64,000 nt of DNA, taken from Faecalibacterium sp. I3-3-33 (GTDB lineage Bacteria; Bacillota; Clostridia; Oscillospirales; Ruminococcaceae). The notes below the pieces were generated by a model. It worked only from the letters and a program-made list of their open reading frames with translations, ran no database searches and was not told the DNA's origin. Numbering within the stretch: position 1 is the first letter of the stretch; the number at the start of each line of letters is the position of its first letter. The stretch lies in NCBI RefSeq assembly GCF_023347295.1, contig NZ_CP094469.1, positions 1,488,001 to 1,552,000 of the forward strand, in the 5' to 3' direction. The position numbers and the translations under genes were made by a program. This document shows positions 1 through 13,169 of this stretch, one piece after another.

Positions 1-819
1 ACGCAGGTGTTCCTCTCGCCGGAGGGCGACCTGTACCGCACCCGGCTGACCCATACGCTGGAGGTTTCGCAGATCGCCCGCACCATCGCCCGGGGTCTGC
101 GCTTGAACGAGGATCTGACCGAAGCCATCAGCCTTGCGCATGATCTGGGGCACACTCCCTTTGGCCACGCAGGCGAAAAGGCACTGAACGACCTTTGCCC
201 GGGCGGCTTCCATCATTATATGCAAAGCCTGCGTGTGGTGGACCGGCTGGAAAAGGACGGCGAGGGGCTTAACCTGACGTGGGAAGTGCGCAACGGCATC
301 GTGACCCACACCAAGGGTACATGGGCGGCTACCCCAGAGGGGCGCATCGTGCGCTTGGCAGATCAGATCGCCTTTGTCAACCATGATATCGAGGACGCCG
401 TGCGCGCCGGTGTGCTGGACGCTGCCACCCTGCCTAAGGACTGCACGGCGATGCTGGGACAGACCAAATCTGCCCGCATCACTACCATGATCAACAGCAT
501 CCTTACCCACAGCGAGGGGGATGTCCGCATGGGCACGGAGGAATACGAGGCATTTCTCGCCCTGCGAGATTTCATGTACGCTACCGTGTATGTGGACAAA
601 AACGCCAAGCGCGAGGAGCAGAAGGTGGACAAGCTCATTGCCGAGCTGTACGAGTACTACCTGACCCATGTGGATCAGATGTCTAACTTTTATGTGCAGC
701 TGGCTTATCAGGAGGGGCGGGAGCGTGCCGTCACCGACTACATCAGCGGTATGAGCGATGAGTTTGCCATCCGCACTTTTGAAGAACTGTTCGTGCCCCA
801 GAAATGGCACGTCCTTTAA
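1..819 (+). CDS. dGTPase-like HD-domain triphosphohydrolase (5' end missing)
   Basis: The reading frame is open from the first base of the window, so the true start lies upstream. The protein begins inside the HD domain: the first histidine lies in RLTHTLEV and the HD pair in AHDLGHTPFGHAGE (about residues 40-53 of the visible part). This is the signature of deoxyguanosinetriphosphate triphosphohydrolase-like proteins (COG0232), which hydrolyse dNTPs to deoxynucleosides and triphosphate in the cytoplasm. The next gene, dnaG, starts 25 bases later in the same direction; dgt-dnaG-rpoD order is common in Clostridia. Family assignment is firm; substrate specificity (dGTP or other dNTPs) is not visible in the sequence. 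Confidence 0.9.
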   Translation, partial: TQVFLSPEGDLYRTRLTHTLEVSQIARTIARGLRLNEDLTEAISLAHDLGHTPFGHAGEKALNDLCPGGFHHYMQSLRVVDRLEKDGEGLNLTWEVRNGIVTHTKGTWAATPEGRIVRLADQIAFVNHDIEDAVRAGVLDAATLPKDCTAMLGQTKSARITTMINSILTHSEGDVRMGTEEYEAFLALRDFMYATVYVDKNAKREEQKVDKLIAELYEYYLTHVDQMSNFYVQLAYQEGRERAVTDYISGMSDEFAIRTFEELFVPQKWHVL

Positions 820-844
820 AACTGGAGAGGTCGTTTAAATCAAC

Positions 845-2620
845 ATGATCCCACACGAATACATTGAGGAACTTACCCGCCGCACCGACATCGTGGAACT
901 GGTGGGCAGCTATGTGCAGCTCAAGCGCAAGGGACGGCTGTACGGCGGTCTGTGCCCTTTTCACAGCGAAAAAACGCCGTCCTTCTATGTGTACCCGGAC
1001 ACCCAAAGCTTTTACTGCTTCGGCTGTCAGGCAGCCGGAGATGCCATCAGCTTTGTCAAAAAGATCAACAACATCAGCAGCGGCGAGGCCATCAAGATGC
1101 TGGCCTCCCGCGCCGGGATGCCGGAGCCGCAGGAGGACGACAAGACCGGCCGTCTGCGCAGCCGGGTGCTTTCCATGAACAAGGAGGCAGCTCGCTTTTT
1201 CCACGCCTGCCTGAACTCTACCGTGGAGGAAGCGCGGCAGGCGCGCGCCTACTGGCGGCGGCGCGGGCTGGACGATAAGACCATCGTCCGGTTCGGGTTG
1301 GGCTATGCCCCCAACGACGGACAGGCGCTGTACCAGTACCTGCGGGATAAGGGCTACAACCAGCAGGAGCTGGACGCCAGCGGTCTGTTCAAGCGCAGTC
1401 CCTCCGGGCGCATCTACTGCCTGTTCTGGAAGCGCGTCATGACCCCCATCTTTGACCTGCGCGGTAATATCATTGCCTTTGGTGGGCGCGTGATGGACGA
1501 CTCCAAGCCCAAATACGTCAACAGCCCGGAAACGCTGGTCTACCACAAATCCGAGACGGTGTTTGCCATGCAAATTGCAAAACGCAGCGCTTCCCGGCGG
1601 TTCGTGCTGTGTGAGGGCTATATGGATGTCATCAGCATGCAGCAGGCTGGTATCGACACCGCCGTCTGTGCTTGCGGCACCGCCCTGACCCCCGGGCAGG
1701 TGCGCATCATCAGCGAGTATGCCGATGAAGTCATTCTGAGCTACGACTCGGACGAGGCCGGCCAGAAAGCGACCCTGCGCTCGCTGGAGCTGTTCCGTAA
1801 CAGCCCGGTAAAGGTGGGTGTGCTGCAGATCCCCGGTGCAAAGGACCCGGACGAGTATATCAAAAAATACGGTCCGGAGCGCTTTCAGGCGCTTCTGGAT
1901 GGGGTGGGCAACGCGCTGGATTTCCGGCTCAAGCGCCTGCGGGATCAGTACGATCTCTCACAGGATGCGCAGCGGCTGCAATATGTAAAGGAAGCCGTGG
2001 AGATGCTGGCCGAGCGCTCTAACCCCACTGAGCAGGAGGTGTACGCCGGACGGCTGGCAGAGGAGACCAACATCTCCAAAACCGCCATTCTGGCGCAGCT
2101 GGGCACCGCAGCAAAGCGGGCGGGCGGCAAGTACCGCCGGGAGAAAAACCGCGAGCTGCTGCGCTCCGGCGAGATGGATCAGATCAAGGTGCCATACAGC
2201 GCAGGCGGCAGTCAGGCGCTGGGCATTGCCAGCGCCCAGCAGCGGCTGCTGGCAGCCATTCTGCGCGAGCCGCGTTATCTGGAACTGGCTAAACAGCAGC
2301 TGACGGCGGAGCAATTCATCCAGCCGCAGCAGAAGGAACTATACGAAGCAATGCTCAATTGCAGCCGGGAGGGCGTGGAGCTCAGCCTGACGGCACTGCG
2401 GGCATTTGCAAGCGAAGAAGCATTGAATGAACTGAGCCGACTTGCGGCACAATACAGCGATGTGAACTGCACCCCGGAGGATATCCATCTGTATCTGGAC
2501 AGGATCGCCCGGGGGATGCCGGTTGCTAGCAAAGCTGCTGCAATGTCCGGCGATGAGATCACACAGTATCTTCAGTCGATGCGCGAAAAAAAGCAGGGGA
2601 CGCTGCCCGAACAAGACTGA
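845..2620 (+). CDS. dnaG: DNA primase DnaG
   Basis: This 591-residue protein makes RNA primers at the replication fork. An N-terminal CHC2 zinc finger is visible (C37, H40, C58, C61). It is followed by the primase core and a TOPRIM domain with the catalytic Glu in CEGYMDV (about residue 257) and the acidic pair in SYDSDEAG (about 299). The C-terminal part would be the DnaB-binding region. Length is normal for the family. The start MIPHEYIEEL matches the usual DnaG N-terminus, although the GGAGAGG Shine-Dalgarno lies about 15 bases upstream, which is far. It sits between dgt and sigA and is probably co-transcribed with both. Confidence 0.97.
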   Translation: MIPHEYIEELTRRTDIVELVGSYVQLKRKGRLYGGLCPFHSEKTPSFYVYPDTQSFYCFGCQAAGDAISFVKKINNISSGEAIKMLASRAGMPEPQEDDKTGRLRSRVLSMNKEAARFFHACLNSTVEEARQARAYWRRRGLDDKTIVRFGLGYAPNDGQALYQYLRDKGYNQQELDASGLFKRSPSGRIYCLFWKRVMTPIFDLRGNIIAFGGRVMDDSKPKYVNSPETLVYHKSETVFAMQIAKRSASRRFVLCEGYMDVISMQQAGIDTAVCACGTALTPGQVRIISEYADEVILSYDSDEAGQKATLRSLELFRNSPVKVGVLQIPGAKDPDEYIKKYGPERFQALLDGVGNALDFRLKRLRDQYDLSQDAQRLQYVKEAVEMLAERSNPTEQEVYAGRLAEETNISKTAILAQLGTAAKRAGGKYRREKNRELLRSGEMDQIKVPYSAGGSQALGIASAQQRLLAAILREPRYLELAKQQLTAEQFIQPQQKELYEAMLNCSREGVELSLTALRAFASEEALNELSRLAAQYSDVNCTPEDIHLYLDRIARGMPVASKAAAMSGDEITQYLQSMREKKQGTLPEQD

Positions 2621-2668
2621 TCCCTGTTTTCCCTCCGGCTGGAGCTGGAGAGAAAAGGAGCAGGAATC

Positions 2669-3751
2669 ATGCAGAAATTGTCGCAAACGGAAGAACTTGC
2701 CCGCAGCCTTGCCGCAAAGGCTCACCGTCACACCCTGACCCCGGAGCAGATCAGCCGTGCCATGGAGGAAGCGGATTTTGATGTTGTCCAGCTGGACGAG
2801 CTTTACGCTGCACTGGAGCAGCGGGGCGTCCATTTGGCAGAAGAAGAGTCTGCTGAACTGCCCGTGCTGGATGATGCACAGATCGGCAGGTTGGAGAATG
2901 AGCTGTCCTCGGAGGGTGTGGCGCTGGATGACCCGGTCAAGACCTATTTAAAGGAGATCGGCCGGGTGCCGCTGCTGACCGCTGGGCAGGAGATGGCGCT
3001 GGCAAAGGCTGCCCGGGCAGGGGATGCAGAGGCGCGCCGCGCTTTGAGCGAGGCAAATCTGCGGCTGGTTGTATCGGTAGCCAAGCGCTACGCCGGGCGG
3101 GGACTGCCTTTTCTGGATCTCATTCAGGAGGGCAACCTCGGCCTGATGAAAGCGGCGGAAAAGTTTGAGCCGGAGCGGGGCTTTAAGTTCTCTACCTATG
3201 CAACCTGGTGGATCCGTCAGTCCATCACCCGCGCCATTGCGGATCAGGGGCGCACCATCCGCATTCCGGTGCATCTGGTGGAGAGCATCAACCGGGTCAA
3301 GAAAACGGCGGGTGACCTGCTGCACAAGAATGGGCGGGAGCCTACCGTGGAGGAGATCGCCGCCGCACTGGATATGGAGCCGGACAAGGTGCGGGAGCTG
3401 CTGCAACTGTCGCAAGAACCCATCAGTCTGGAAACACCGGTGGGGGAGGAAGAGGACGCCCATCTGGAGGACTTTATTCAGGACGAGGATGCCGGTGTCC
3501 CGGTGGATGAAGCTGGGCGTCAGCTGCTGCGGCGGGAGTTGCTGCATGTCCTTAAAAGCCTGACGCCCCGGGAGGAGCGGGTCATCACCCTGCGCTTTGG
3601 TCTGGAGGACGGCCGTGCCCGCACGCTGGAAGAGCTGGGCAAGGAGTTCAACGTGACCCGGGAGCGGGTGCGGCAGATCGAAGCAAAGGCACTGCGCAAG
3701 CTGCGTCATCCCAGCCGTGCAAAGCTGCTGCGGGATTATCTGGATGAGTGA
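2669..3751 (+). CDS. sigA: RNA polymerase primary sigma factor (sigma-70/SigA)
   Basis: This 360-residue protein directs RNA polymerase to vegetative promoters. Region 1.2 ([12 protein letters not shown], about residue 92), region 2 ([17 protein letters not shown], about 180), region 3 and the region 4.2 helix-turn-helix ([21 protein letters not shown] split over about 330-350) appear in order. Region 1.1 is short, as usual in Firmicutes. The start is set by AAAGGAG about 8 bases before the ATG. It follows dnaG by 48 bases and ends at a strong terminator. The many TTGACA/TATAAT-type promoters in this window fit recognition by this factor. Confidence 0.97.
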   Translation: MQKLSQTEELARSLAAKAHRHTLTPEQISRAMEEADFDVVQLDELYAALEQRGVHLAEEESAELPVLDDAQIGRLENELSSEGVALDDPVKTYLKEIGRVPLLTAGQEMALAKAARAGDAEARRALSEANLRLVVSVAKRYAGRGLPFLDLIQEGNLGLMKAAEKFEPERGFKFSTYATWWIRQSITRAIADQGRTIRIPVHLVESINRVKKTAGDLLHKNGREPTVEEIAAALDMEPDKVRELLQLSQEPISLETPVGEEEDAHLEDFIQDEDAGVPVDEAGRQLLRRELLHVLKSLTPREERVITLRFGLEDGRARTLEELGKEFNVTRERVRQIEAKALRKLRHPSRAKLLRDYLDE

Positions 3752-3774
3752 GCATTCCATATAAGAGGACAAGG

Positions 3775-3810
3775 CCGCTGCACGGCATTCTGTGCAGCGG
3801 TCTTTTTTTT
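3775..3810 (+). terminator. sigA terminator
   Basis: A perfect 9-bp stem (CCGCTGCAC with GTGCAGCGG) and an 8-nt loop are followed by a run of T, 24 bases after the sigA stop codon. Confidence 0.93.
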
Positions 3811-4002
3811 TGCGGCAGGGAAGTGCAAAAGTCGCACTTCCGGGCACAAGAGTAAAGATAGACAAATTGCACAAGGGTGTTATGAACAGGAACGTGCAAA
3901 ATAAAAAAATCAAGTACTTGGAAAGCAAACAACTACACGCTGCCGGGCGTTCGAAAACGAATCGAAAATTAAATTTATTTCGGCAAAAAACTGAAAAATG
4001 GC

Positions 4003-4031
4003 TTGACAACAGGGGTTTTCGGGTGTATACT
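4003..4031 (+). promoter_or_regulatory. rpoB promoter
   Basis: TTGACA, a 17-bp spacer and TATACT form a near-consensus housekeeping promoter. Transcription would start near 4038, leaving a leader of about 190 nt before rpoB. Confidence 0.9.
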
Positions 4032-4139
4032 GCATTAGTATCACATAATGGACTAGTGCGCCAAAAAAGGAACTGCGATGGCTGCCGCTTGAGGGCTTGC
4101 CCCGAAAAGTTTGTGCAAAATGCCGGAACGTTTCACAAG

Positions 4140-4182
4140 ACGCGGGTCGAATTATGTGTGTCTGCTCAAATTTGACCCGTGT
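4140..4182 (+). promoter_or_regulatory. Long hairpin in the rpoB leader
   Basis: Positions 4140-4153 pair with 4169-4182 in a continuous 14-bp stem with two G-U pairs and a 15-nt loop. It has no T-run and so is not an intrinsic terminator. It ends about 28 bases before the rpoB Shine-Dalgarno, where it could act in translational or processing control. That role is inference. Confidence 0.55.
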
Positions 4183-4226
4183 ATACGACATCCCGTAGAA
4201 TATAAAAGTAAGGAGTGGTTGATTTT

Positions 4227-7200
4227 ATGATGAAAGTCAAGCCCGTTAAGCTCGGCAAAACCGAGCGCATGAGCTTCTCCCACATCGACGAAGTCATCAG
4301 TATGCCGAACCTGATCGAGGTGCAGAAGAACTCGTATCAGTGGTTTTTGGATGAAGGCCTGAAGGAGGTCTTTCACGATATCGGCACCATTGAGGACTAC
4401 ACCGGCAATCTGGCACTGAGCTTTGTGGACTTCCGGCTGGATAAGGAGCCGAAGTACAGCATCAAGGAGTGCAAGGAACGCGACGTTACCTATGCAGCCC
4501 CCCTGCGCGTCACCGCCCGTCTGCTGAACAAGGAGACCGGCGAGGTGAAGGACCAGGAGATCTTCATGGGCGACTTCCCCCTGATGACCGACGCGGGCAC
4601 CTTTGTCATCAACGGTGCTGAGCGTGCGATCGTCAGCCAGCTGGTCCGTTCTCCCGGTGTGTTCTACGGCCATGCCAAGGATAAGGTCGGTAACGACCTG
4701 TACAGCGCCACCATGAACCCCAACCGCGGTGCATGGCTGGAGTACGAGACCGATGCCGCCAACGTGTTCTATGTCCGTATCGATAAGAACCGTAAGCTGC
4801 CTGTCACCGTGCTGTGCCGTGCACTGGGCCTGTCCTCTAACGAGGATATCCTGAACTACTTCGGCGAGGACGAGCGCATTCTGGCCACGCTGGAAAAGGA
4901 TACCACCAAGAACCGCGAGGAGGGCCTGCTGGAGGTCTACCGCAAGCTGCGCCCCGGCGAGCCTCCCACGGTGGAGTCCGCTACCAGCCAGATCGATATG
5001 CTGTTCTTCGATCCGCGCCGGTACGACCTGTCCCGTTTCGGCCGCTATAAGATGAACAAAAAGCTGTCTCTGGCACGCCGCATCATGAACCATGTGGCTG
5101 CAGAGAACGTGGTGGATCCCTTCACCGGCGAGATCCTTGTCGAGGCCGACAAGAAGATCGACCGCAAGCTGGCTGAGCAGATCGATGCTGCCGGCGTAGA
5201 TCTGGTGGTGCTGAAGATCGATGATCCCATGAAGGACCAGCCCCACAAGGTCAAGGTCATCACCAACGGCTGCGTGGACGCACAGGCCATCATTGACAAC
5301 TACTACCCCGCATTCAAGGGTGTGGATGTCAAGGAGTGCGGCATCAACGAGCGCTGCTGCCTCAAGGAACTGCGTAAGATCCTTGATAACGCTTCCAGCG
5401 CCGAGGAGGTCATGGAGAGCCTGAAGAAGGATCACGACCTGCTCATCGGCCGTACCGTCACCATTGACGATATCCTGTCCTCCATCAACTACCTGAATGG
5501 TCTGGGCTACGGCATCGGCACCACCGATGATATCGACCATCTGGGCAACCGCCGTATCCGCAGCGTGGGCGAGCTGCTGCAGAACCAGTTCCGCATCGGC
5601 TTTTCCCGTATGGAGCGCGTTATCCGTGAGCGCATGACCCTGCAGAGTCAGGATCAGAGCGTCATCACTCCGCAGGCACTGATCAACATCCGTCCTGTGG
5701 TGGCAGCTATCAAGGAGTTCTTCGGCTCCTCTCCGCTGTCTCAGTTCATGGACCAGAATAACCCTCTGGCTGAGCTGACCCACAAGCGCCGTCTGTCTGC
5801 TCTGGGCCCCGGCGGTCTGAGCCGTGACCGCGCAGGCTTCGAAGTCCGCGACGTTCATTACAGCCACTATGGCCGTATGTGCCCCATTGAGACCCCTGAA
5901 GGCCCCAACATCGGTCTGATCTCCTATCTGGCATCCTACGCCAAGATCAACGAGTACGGCTTCGTGGAGGCGCCCTACCGCAAGGTCAAGAAGATCTACG
6001 ACGAGAACAACAACCTTATCGAGCAGGTCGTCACCGACGAGGTGGAGTATATGACCGCCGATGTGGAGGACGAGTACGTTGTGGCACAGGCCAACGAGCC
6101 GCTGGATGAAGGCAAGCACTTCGTCCGTCCCCGCGTGTCTGCCCGCCGCCGCGATGAGATCCTGGAAATCGACGCAGAGAAAGTCGATTACATGGACGTT
6201 TCTCCGCGAATGATGGTTTCTGTTGCTACTGCCTGCATCCCCTTCTTGGAGAACGACGACTGTAACCGTGCTCTGATGGGCTCTAACATGCAGCGTCAGG
6301 CAGTGCCTCTGATGGTCACCCAGCAGCCCATCGTTGCTACCGGTATGGAGTACAAGGCTGCTACCGACTCCGGCACCGCTGTGCTGGCCAAGAGCAACGG
6401 CGTTGTGGAAAAGGCCGATGCCGACCATATTGTTGTGCGCAACGAGCAGGGTGCTCTGGAGGAGTACTCTCTGATCAAGTTCGCCCGCTCCAATGCAGGC
6501 ACCTGCATCAATCAGCGCCCCATTGTGGAAGTGGGCGAGACCGTCACCGCCGGTCAGGTGCTGGCCGATGGCCCCGCAATGCGCAACGGCGAGATCTCTC
6601 TGGGTAAGAACGCCCTGATCGGCTTCATGACTTGGGAGGGCTACAACTACGAGGACGCCGTTCTGCTGAACGAGAAGATCGTGCGCGAGGACGTGTACAC
6701 CTCCATCCACATCGAGGAGTACGAGACCGAGAGCCGCGATACCAAGCTGGGACCCGAAGAGATCACCCGCGACATCCCCAATGTTTCTGAGGATGCCCTG
6801 AAGGATCTGGACGAGCGCGGCATCATCCGCATCGGTGCCGAGGTCAAGAGCGGTGATATTCTGGTCGGTAAGGTCACCCCGAAGGGCGAGACTGAGCTGA
6901 CCGCTGAGGAGCGCCTGCTGCGCGCCATCTTCGGTGAGAAGGCCCGCGAGGTGCGCGATACCTCTCTGCGTGTGCCCCACGGCGCATACGGCATCATTGT
7001 GGATGTCAAGGTCTTTACCCCGGAGAACAGCGATGAGCTGCAGCCCGGTGTGCGTGAGGTCGTCCGCTGCTATATCGCCCAGAAGCGTAAGATCAGCGTC
7101 GGCGATAAGATGGCAGGCCGTCACGGTAACAAGGGTGTCGTTTCCCGCATCCTGCCGCAGGAGGATATGCCCTACCTGCCCGACGGCACTCCGCTGGACA

Positions 7201-8090
7201 TCGTGCTGAACCCGCTGGGCGTGCCTTCCCGTATGAACATCGGTCAGGTGCTGGAAGTCAACCTCGGCTACGCTGCCAAGGCCTGCGGCATCAAGGTTAT
7301 GACCCCTGTCTTTGACTCTGCCCGCGAGAACGACATCGGCGATACCTTTGATACCGCCCGCGAGATGTGGCACGGTGAGAATGCACCTGCATACCCCACC
7401 AAGCTCCCCAAGATCATGGGAGAGAAGGGTCACATCATCGACTTCTCCAAGATCGAGCTGGATCGTGACGGCAAGACCACCGTTTACGATGGTCGTACCG
7501 GTGAAAAGTTCGATAACCGCGTTACCGTTGGTTATATGTACTACCTCAAGCTGCATCACCTGGTCGATGATAAGATCCACGCCCGTTCCACCGGCCCCTA
7601 CTCTCTGGTCACCCAGCAGCCTCTGGGCGGCAAGGCTCAGTTCGGCGGTCAGCGCTTCGGCGAGATGGAGGTCTGGGCACTGGAAGCTTACGGCGCTGCT
7701 TACACCCTGCAGGAGATCCTGACTGTCAAGTCCGACGACGTGGAGGGCCGTGTCAAGACCTACGAAGCCATCGTCAAGGGCGAGCCCATCCCGCAGCCCG
7801 GCATCCCCGAATCCTTCCGCGTTATGCTGAAGGAACTGCAGTCTTTGGGTATGGACGTGATCGTGCAGGATAAGGACGGCAACGAGATCGACATGCGCCA
7901 GAACTTCGATGACGAAGAGACCGGCTTTGATATGCGTGATGTTGCCGGCACCGAGACTGTGGTGCAGGAGAGTGAGCTGACTGACTACAACATCAAGGAC
8001 GCCGATGCAGGTTTCGATGATCCTTCTGTGCTGGAGGACGATAACTCCGGTGCCGAGGCTCCGGCTGCTTCTGACGAAGTAGATTTCTGA
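4227..8090 (+). CDS. rpoB: RNA polymerase beta subunit
   Basis: At 1287 residues this is a full-length beta subunit, forming part of the catalytic centre and the rifampicin pocket. The rifampicin cluster I is visible around residues 500-530 ([20 protein letters not shown]), with the Asp, His and Ser positions in the sensitive form. The nucleotide-contacting region [13 protein letters not shown] lies near residue 955. I chose ATG 4227 (ATG 4230 is also possible) because AAGGAG at 4210-4215 precedes it; an in-frame GTG at 4215 lies inside that Shine-Dalgarno and is unlikely. The C-terminus is acidic and extended. The gene is followed after 130 bases by rpoC. Confidence 0.98.
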   Translation: MMKVKPVKLGKTERMSFSHIDEVISMPNLIEVQKNSYQWFLDEGLKEVFHDIGTIEDYTGNLALSFVDFRLDKEPKYSIKECKERDVTYAAPLRVTARLLNKETGEVKDQEIFMGDFPLMTDAGTFVINGAERAIVSQLVRSPGVFYGHAKDKVGNDLYSATMNPNRGAWLEYETDAANVFYVRIDKNRKLPVTVLCRALGLSSNEDILNYFGEDERILATLEKDTTKNREEGLLEVYRKLRPGEPPTVESATSQIDMLFFDPRRYDLSRFGRYKMNKKLSLARRIMNHVAAENVVDPFTGEILVEADKKIDRKLAEQIDAAGVDLVVLKIDDPMKDQPHKVKVITNGCVDAQAIIDNYYPAFKGVDVKECGINERCCLKELRKILDNASSAEEVMESLKKDHDLLIGRTVTIDDILSSINYLNGLGYGIGTTDDIDHLGNRRIRSVGELLQNQFRIGFSRMERVIRERMTLQSQDQSVITPQALINIRPVVAAIKEFFGSSPLSQFMDQNNPLAELTHKRRLSALGPGGLSRDRAGFEVRDVHYSHYGRMCPIETPEGPNIGLISYLASYAKINEYGFVEAPYRKVKKIYDENNNLIEQVVTDEVEYMTADVEDEYVVAQANEPLDEGKHFVRPRVSARRRDEILEIDAEKVDYMDVSPRMMVSVATACIPFLENDDCNRALMGSNMQRQAVPLMVTQQPIVATGMEYKAATDSGTAVLAKSNGVVEKADADHIVVRNEQGALEEYSLIKFARSNAGTCINQRPIVEVGETVTAGQVLADGPAMRNGEISLGKNALIGFMTWEGYNYEDAVLLNEKIVREDVYTSIHIEEYETESRDTKLGPEEITRDIPNVSEDALKDLDERGIIRIGAEVKSGDILVGKVTPKGETELTAEERLLRAIFGEKAREVRDTSLRVPHGAYGIIVDVKVFTPENSDELQPGVREVVRCYIAQKRKISVGDKMAGRHGNKGVVSRILPQEDMPYLPDGTPLDIVLNPLGVPSRMNIGQVLEVNLGYAAKACGIKVMTPVFDSARENDIGDTFDTAREMWHGENAPAYPTKLPKIMGEKGHIIDFSKIELDRDGKTTVYDGRTGEKFDNRVTVGYMYYLKLHHLVDDKIHARSTGPYSLVTQQPLGGKAQFGGQRFGEMEVWALEAYGAAYTLQEILTVKSDDVEGRVKTYEAIVKGEPIPQPGIPESFRVMLKELQSLGMDVIVQDKDGNEIDMRQNFDDEETGFDMRDVAGTETVVQESELTDYNIKDADAGFDDPSVLEDDNSGAEAPAASDEVDF

Positions 8091-8109
8091 TCGGGATTCA
8101 TAACACAGC

Positions 8110-8147
8110 CTTCCTCCCCTTGGCCGCGTGCTGCGGCAGGGGAGAAG
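8110..8147 (+). promoter_or_regulatory. Stem-loop between rpoB and rpoC
   Basis: The arm 8110-8120 pairs with 8138-8147 (one bulge), and an inner CCGC/GCGG stem closes a GTGCT loop. It lacks a T-run. It is the only strong structure in the 130-nt rpoB-rpoC gap and may be an RNA processing or attenuation site; its function is inferred only. Confidence 0.45.
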
Positions 8148-8220
8148 CGCCTGTGATCCTATAACAGAAATGCCGCCTGTCATCATCGAAACAACTAGAG
8201 ATTAAGAAAGGGTTCGTTTC

Positions 8221-11793
<3,573 letters not shown>

Positions 11794-11827
11794 GCGCAGC
11801 ATCTGTCAGGATCTGATCCGTTAAACA

Positions 11828-11866
11828 AAACCGCTCCGTGGGCAAAAGCCTGCGGGGCGGTTTTTG
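11828..11866 (+). terminator. rpoC terminator
   Basis: A GC-rich imperfect hairpin (AACCGC...GCGGTT arms with inner GGC/GCC around an AAAA loop) is followed by TTTTT. Confidence 0.9.
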
Positions 11867-11970
11867 CGTGCCAAAAGCAGCGCAGCAGGAGAGGGAAAAG
11901 GCACTTTTTCTGCCGAAAACTGCCCAAAAGAAAAAATCTGGAATAAATACAAAAAAATTTGCAAAAACTG

Positions 11971-11999
11971 TTGACATCCGGCTGCAAAGAGGGTATTAT
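11971..11999 (+). promoter_or_regulatory. rpsL-rpsG-fusA promoter
   Basis: TTGACA, a 17-bp spacer and TATTAT precede rpsL by about 90 bases. A small GTCCC-TCAT-GGGAC hairpin lies at the expected 5' end of the transcript (12011-12025). Confidence 0.9.
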
Positions 12000-12086
12000 A
12001 TAACTGTTGCGCGTCCCTCATGGGGACAGTGCGGCAAAAAAGTCGGAAAATCATCCGATGTTCATCATTAAGAAAGGAGAAACAAA

Positions 12087-12515
12087 ATGCCTACTTTTAA
12101 CCAGCTTGTACGCAAAGGCCGTGAGGTCCTGACTACCAAGAGCACCGCTCCCGCTCTGCAGAAGACTTATAACTCTCAGAAGAAGCAGTACTCTGATCTG
12201 AGCAGCCCCCAGAAGCGTGGTGTCTGCACTGCAGTTCGTACCATGACCCCCAAGAAGCCTAACTCTGCTCTGCGTAAGGTTGCTCGTGTCCGCCTCACGA
12301 ATGGTATCGAGGTCACCTCTTACATTCCCGGTATCGGCCATAACCTGCAGGAGCACTCCGTCGTGCTGATCCGTGGCGGCCGTGTTAAGGACCTGCCCGG
12401 TGTGCGTTACCACATCATCCGTGGTACCCTGGATACTCAGGGTGTGGCAGGCCGTAATCAGGCCCGCTCCAAGTACGGCGCAAAGCGTCCTAAGGCCGGT
12501 GCTGCAAAGAAGTAA
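12087..12515 (+). CDS. rpsL: 30S ribosomal protein S12
   Basis: The 142-residue S12 lies at the decoding centre of the 30S subunit. The diagnostic loop [11 protein letters not shown] is present with the lysine whose substitution gives streptomycin resistance, so the allele looks wild type. AAGAAAGGAG precedes the ATG at the normal distance. It opens the str-type operon with rpsG and fusA. The basic tail ([11 protein letters not shown]) is typical. Confidence 0.98.
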   Translation: MPTFNQLVRKGREVLTTKSTAPALQKTYNSQKKQYSDLSSPQKRGVCTAVRTMTPKKPNSALRKVARVRLTNGIEVTSYIPGIGHNLQEHSVVLIRGGRVKDLPGVRYHIIRGTLDTQGVAGRNQARSKYGAKRPKAGAAKK

Positions 12516-12674
12516 TTGAGGACAACCGCCATAAACGGCTTTCCTTTATATAAATAACAAGTCCGCTTAAAAGCGGAGGGTAACGGTTTATGTAAGGTCA
12601 GCTCTTTGTGACACAACGGGAGTTTTATTACTTTCGAGTACCGATGATATCATTCTGTGAAGGAGGGAAGAAAG
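12516..12674 (+). promoter_or_regulatory. rpsL-rpsG intercistronic region with small hairpins
   Basis: These 159 nt include a TCCGCTT-AAA-AGCGGA hairpin near 12562-12577 and lack a T-run terminator, so rpsG is probably reached by read-through. In E. coli the S12-S7 gap is the S7 translational operator; whether this region does the same is inference. Confidence 0.35.
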
Positions 12675-13145
12675 ATGCCTAGAAGAGGTAACATTGCTAA
12701 GCGCGATGTCTTAGCTGATCCTATTTACAATTCCAAGATGGTCACCCGCCTGGTCAACAGCGTCATGCTGGATGGCAAGAAGGGCGTCGCTCAGAAGATC
12801 GTTTACGAAGCTTTCTCCATGATTCAGGAAAAGACCGGCAACGATCCTCTGGAGACTTTCGAGAAGGCGATGGAGAACATCATGCCCAGCCTCGAGTGCA
12901 AGACCCGCCGTGTTGGTGGCGCTAACTACCAGGTTCCCCTGGAGGTCAGCCCCGCTCGCCGCGAGACTCTGGGTCTGCGCTGGCTGACTGCCTACAGCCG
13001 CACCCGTGGTGAGAAGACCATGGCACAGCGTCTGGCTGCTGAGATCATGGATGCTGCCAACAACACTGGTAACGCCGTGAAGAAGCGTGAGGACACTCAC
13101 AAGATGGCAGAAGCTAACAAGGCTTTCGCACATTTCCGTTATTGA
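12675..13145 (+). CDS. rpsG: 30S ribosomal protein S7
   Basis: This 156-residue primary 16S rRNA-binding protein nucleates the 30S head. It begins [20 protein letters not shown] and contains the conserved GGANYQVP loop and RWLTAYSR helix. I chose ATG 12675 over an in-frame GTG 18 bases upstream because AAGGAGGGAAG lies exactly between them. It lies between rpsL and fusA. In other bacteria S7 represses this operon; no operator can be proven here. Confidence 0.97.
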   Translation: MPRRGNIAKRDVLADPIYNSKMVTRLVNSVMLDGKKGVAQKIVYEAFSMIQEKTGNDPLETFEKAMENIMPSLECKTRRVGGANYQVPLEVSPARRETLGLRWLTAYSRTRGEKTMAQRLAAEIMDAANNTGNAVKKREDTHKMAEANKAFAHFRY

Positions 13146-13169
13146 TCTGTTCTGTAGGAGGTTAATTTC

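Larger units (their letters stand above)
3752..4226. other. Intergenic region sigA-rpoB (terminator, promoter, structured leader)
   Basis: This 475-base gap holds no credible gene. In order it contains the sigA terminator, an A-rich stretch of about 190 bases without recognisable features, the rpoB promoter and a leader of about 195 nt that ends in a long hairpin before the rpoB Shine-Dalgarno. No rplJ/rplL genes precede rpoB here, unlike in many bacteria. Confidence 0.7.

Noticed and set aside
4152-8186. A 1344-codon open frame antisense to rpoB, and similar long antisense frames opposite rpoC (8587-11802), fusA (12711-15236) and pcrA (37165-39063)
   Set aside because: They arise from the strong codon bias of highly expressed sense genes, have no ribosome-binding sites, show Leu/Val/His-rich nonsense composition and match no family.
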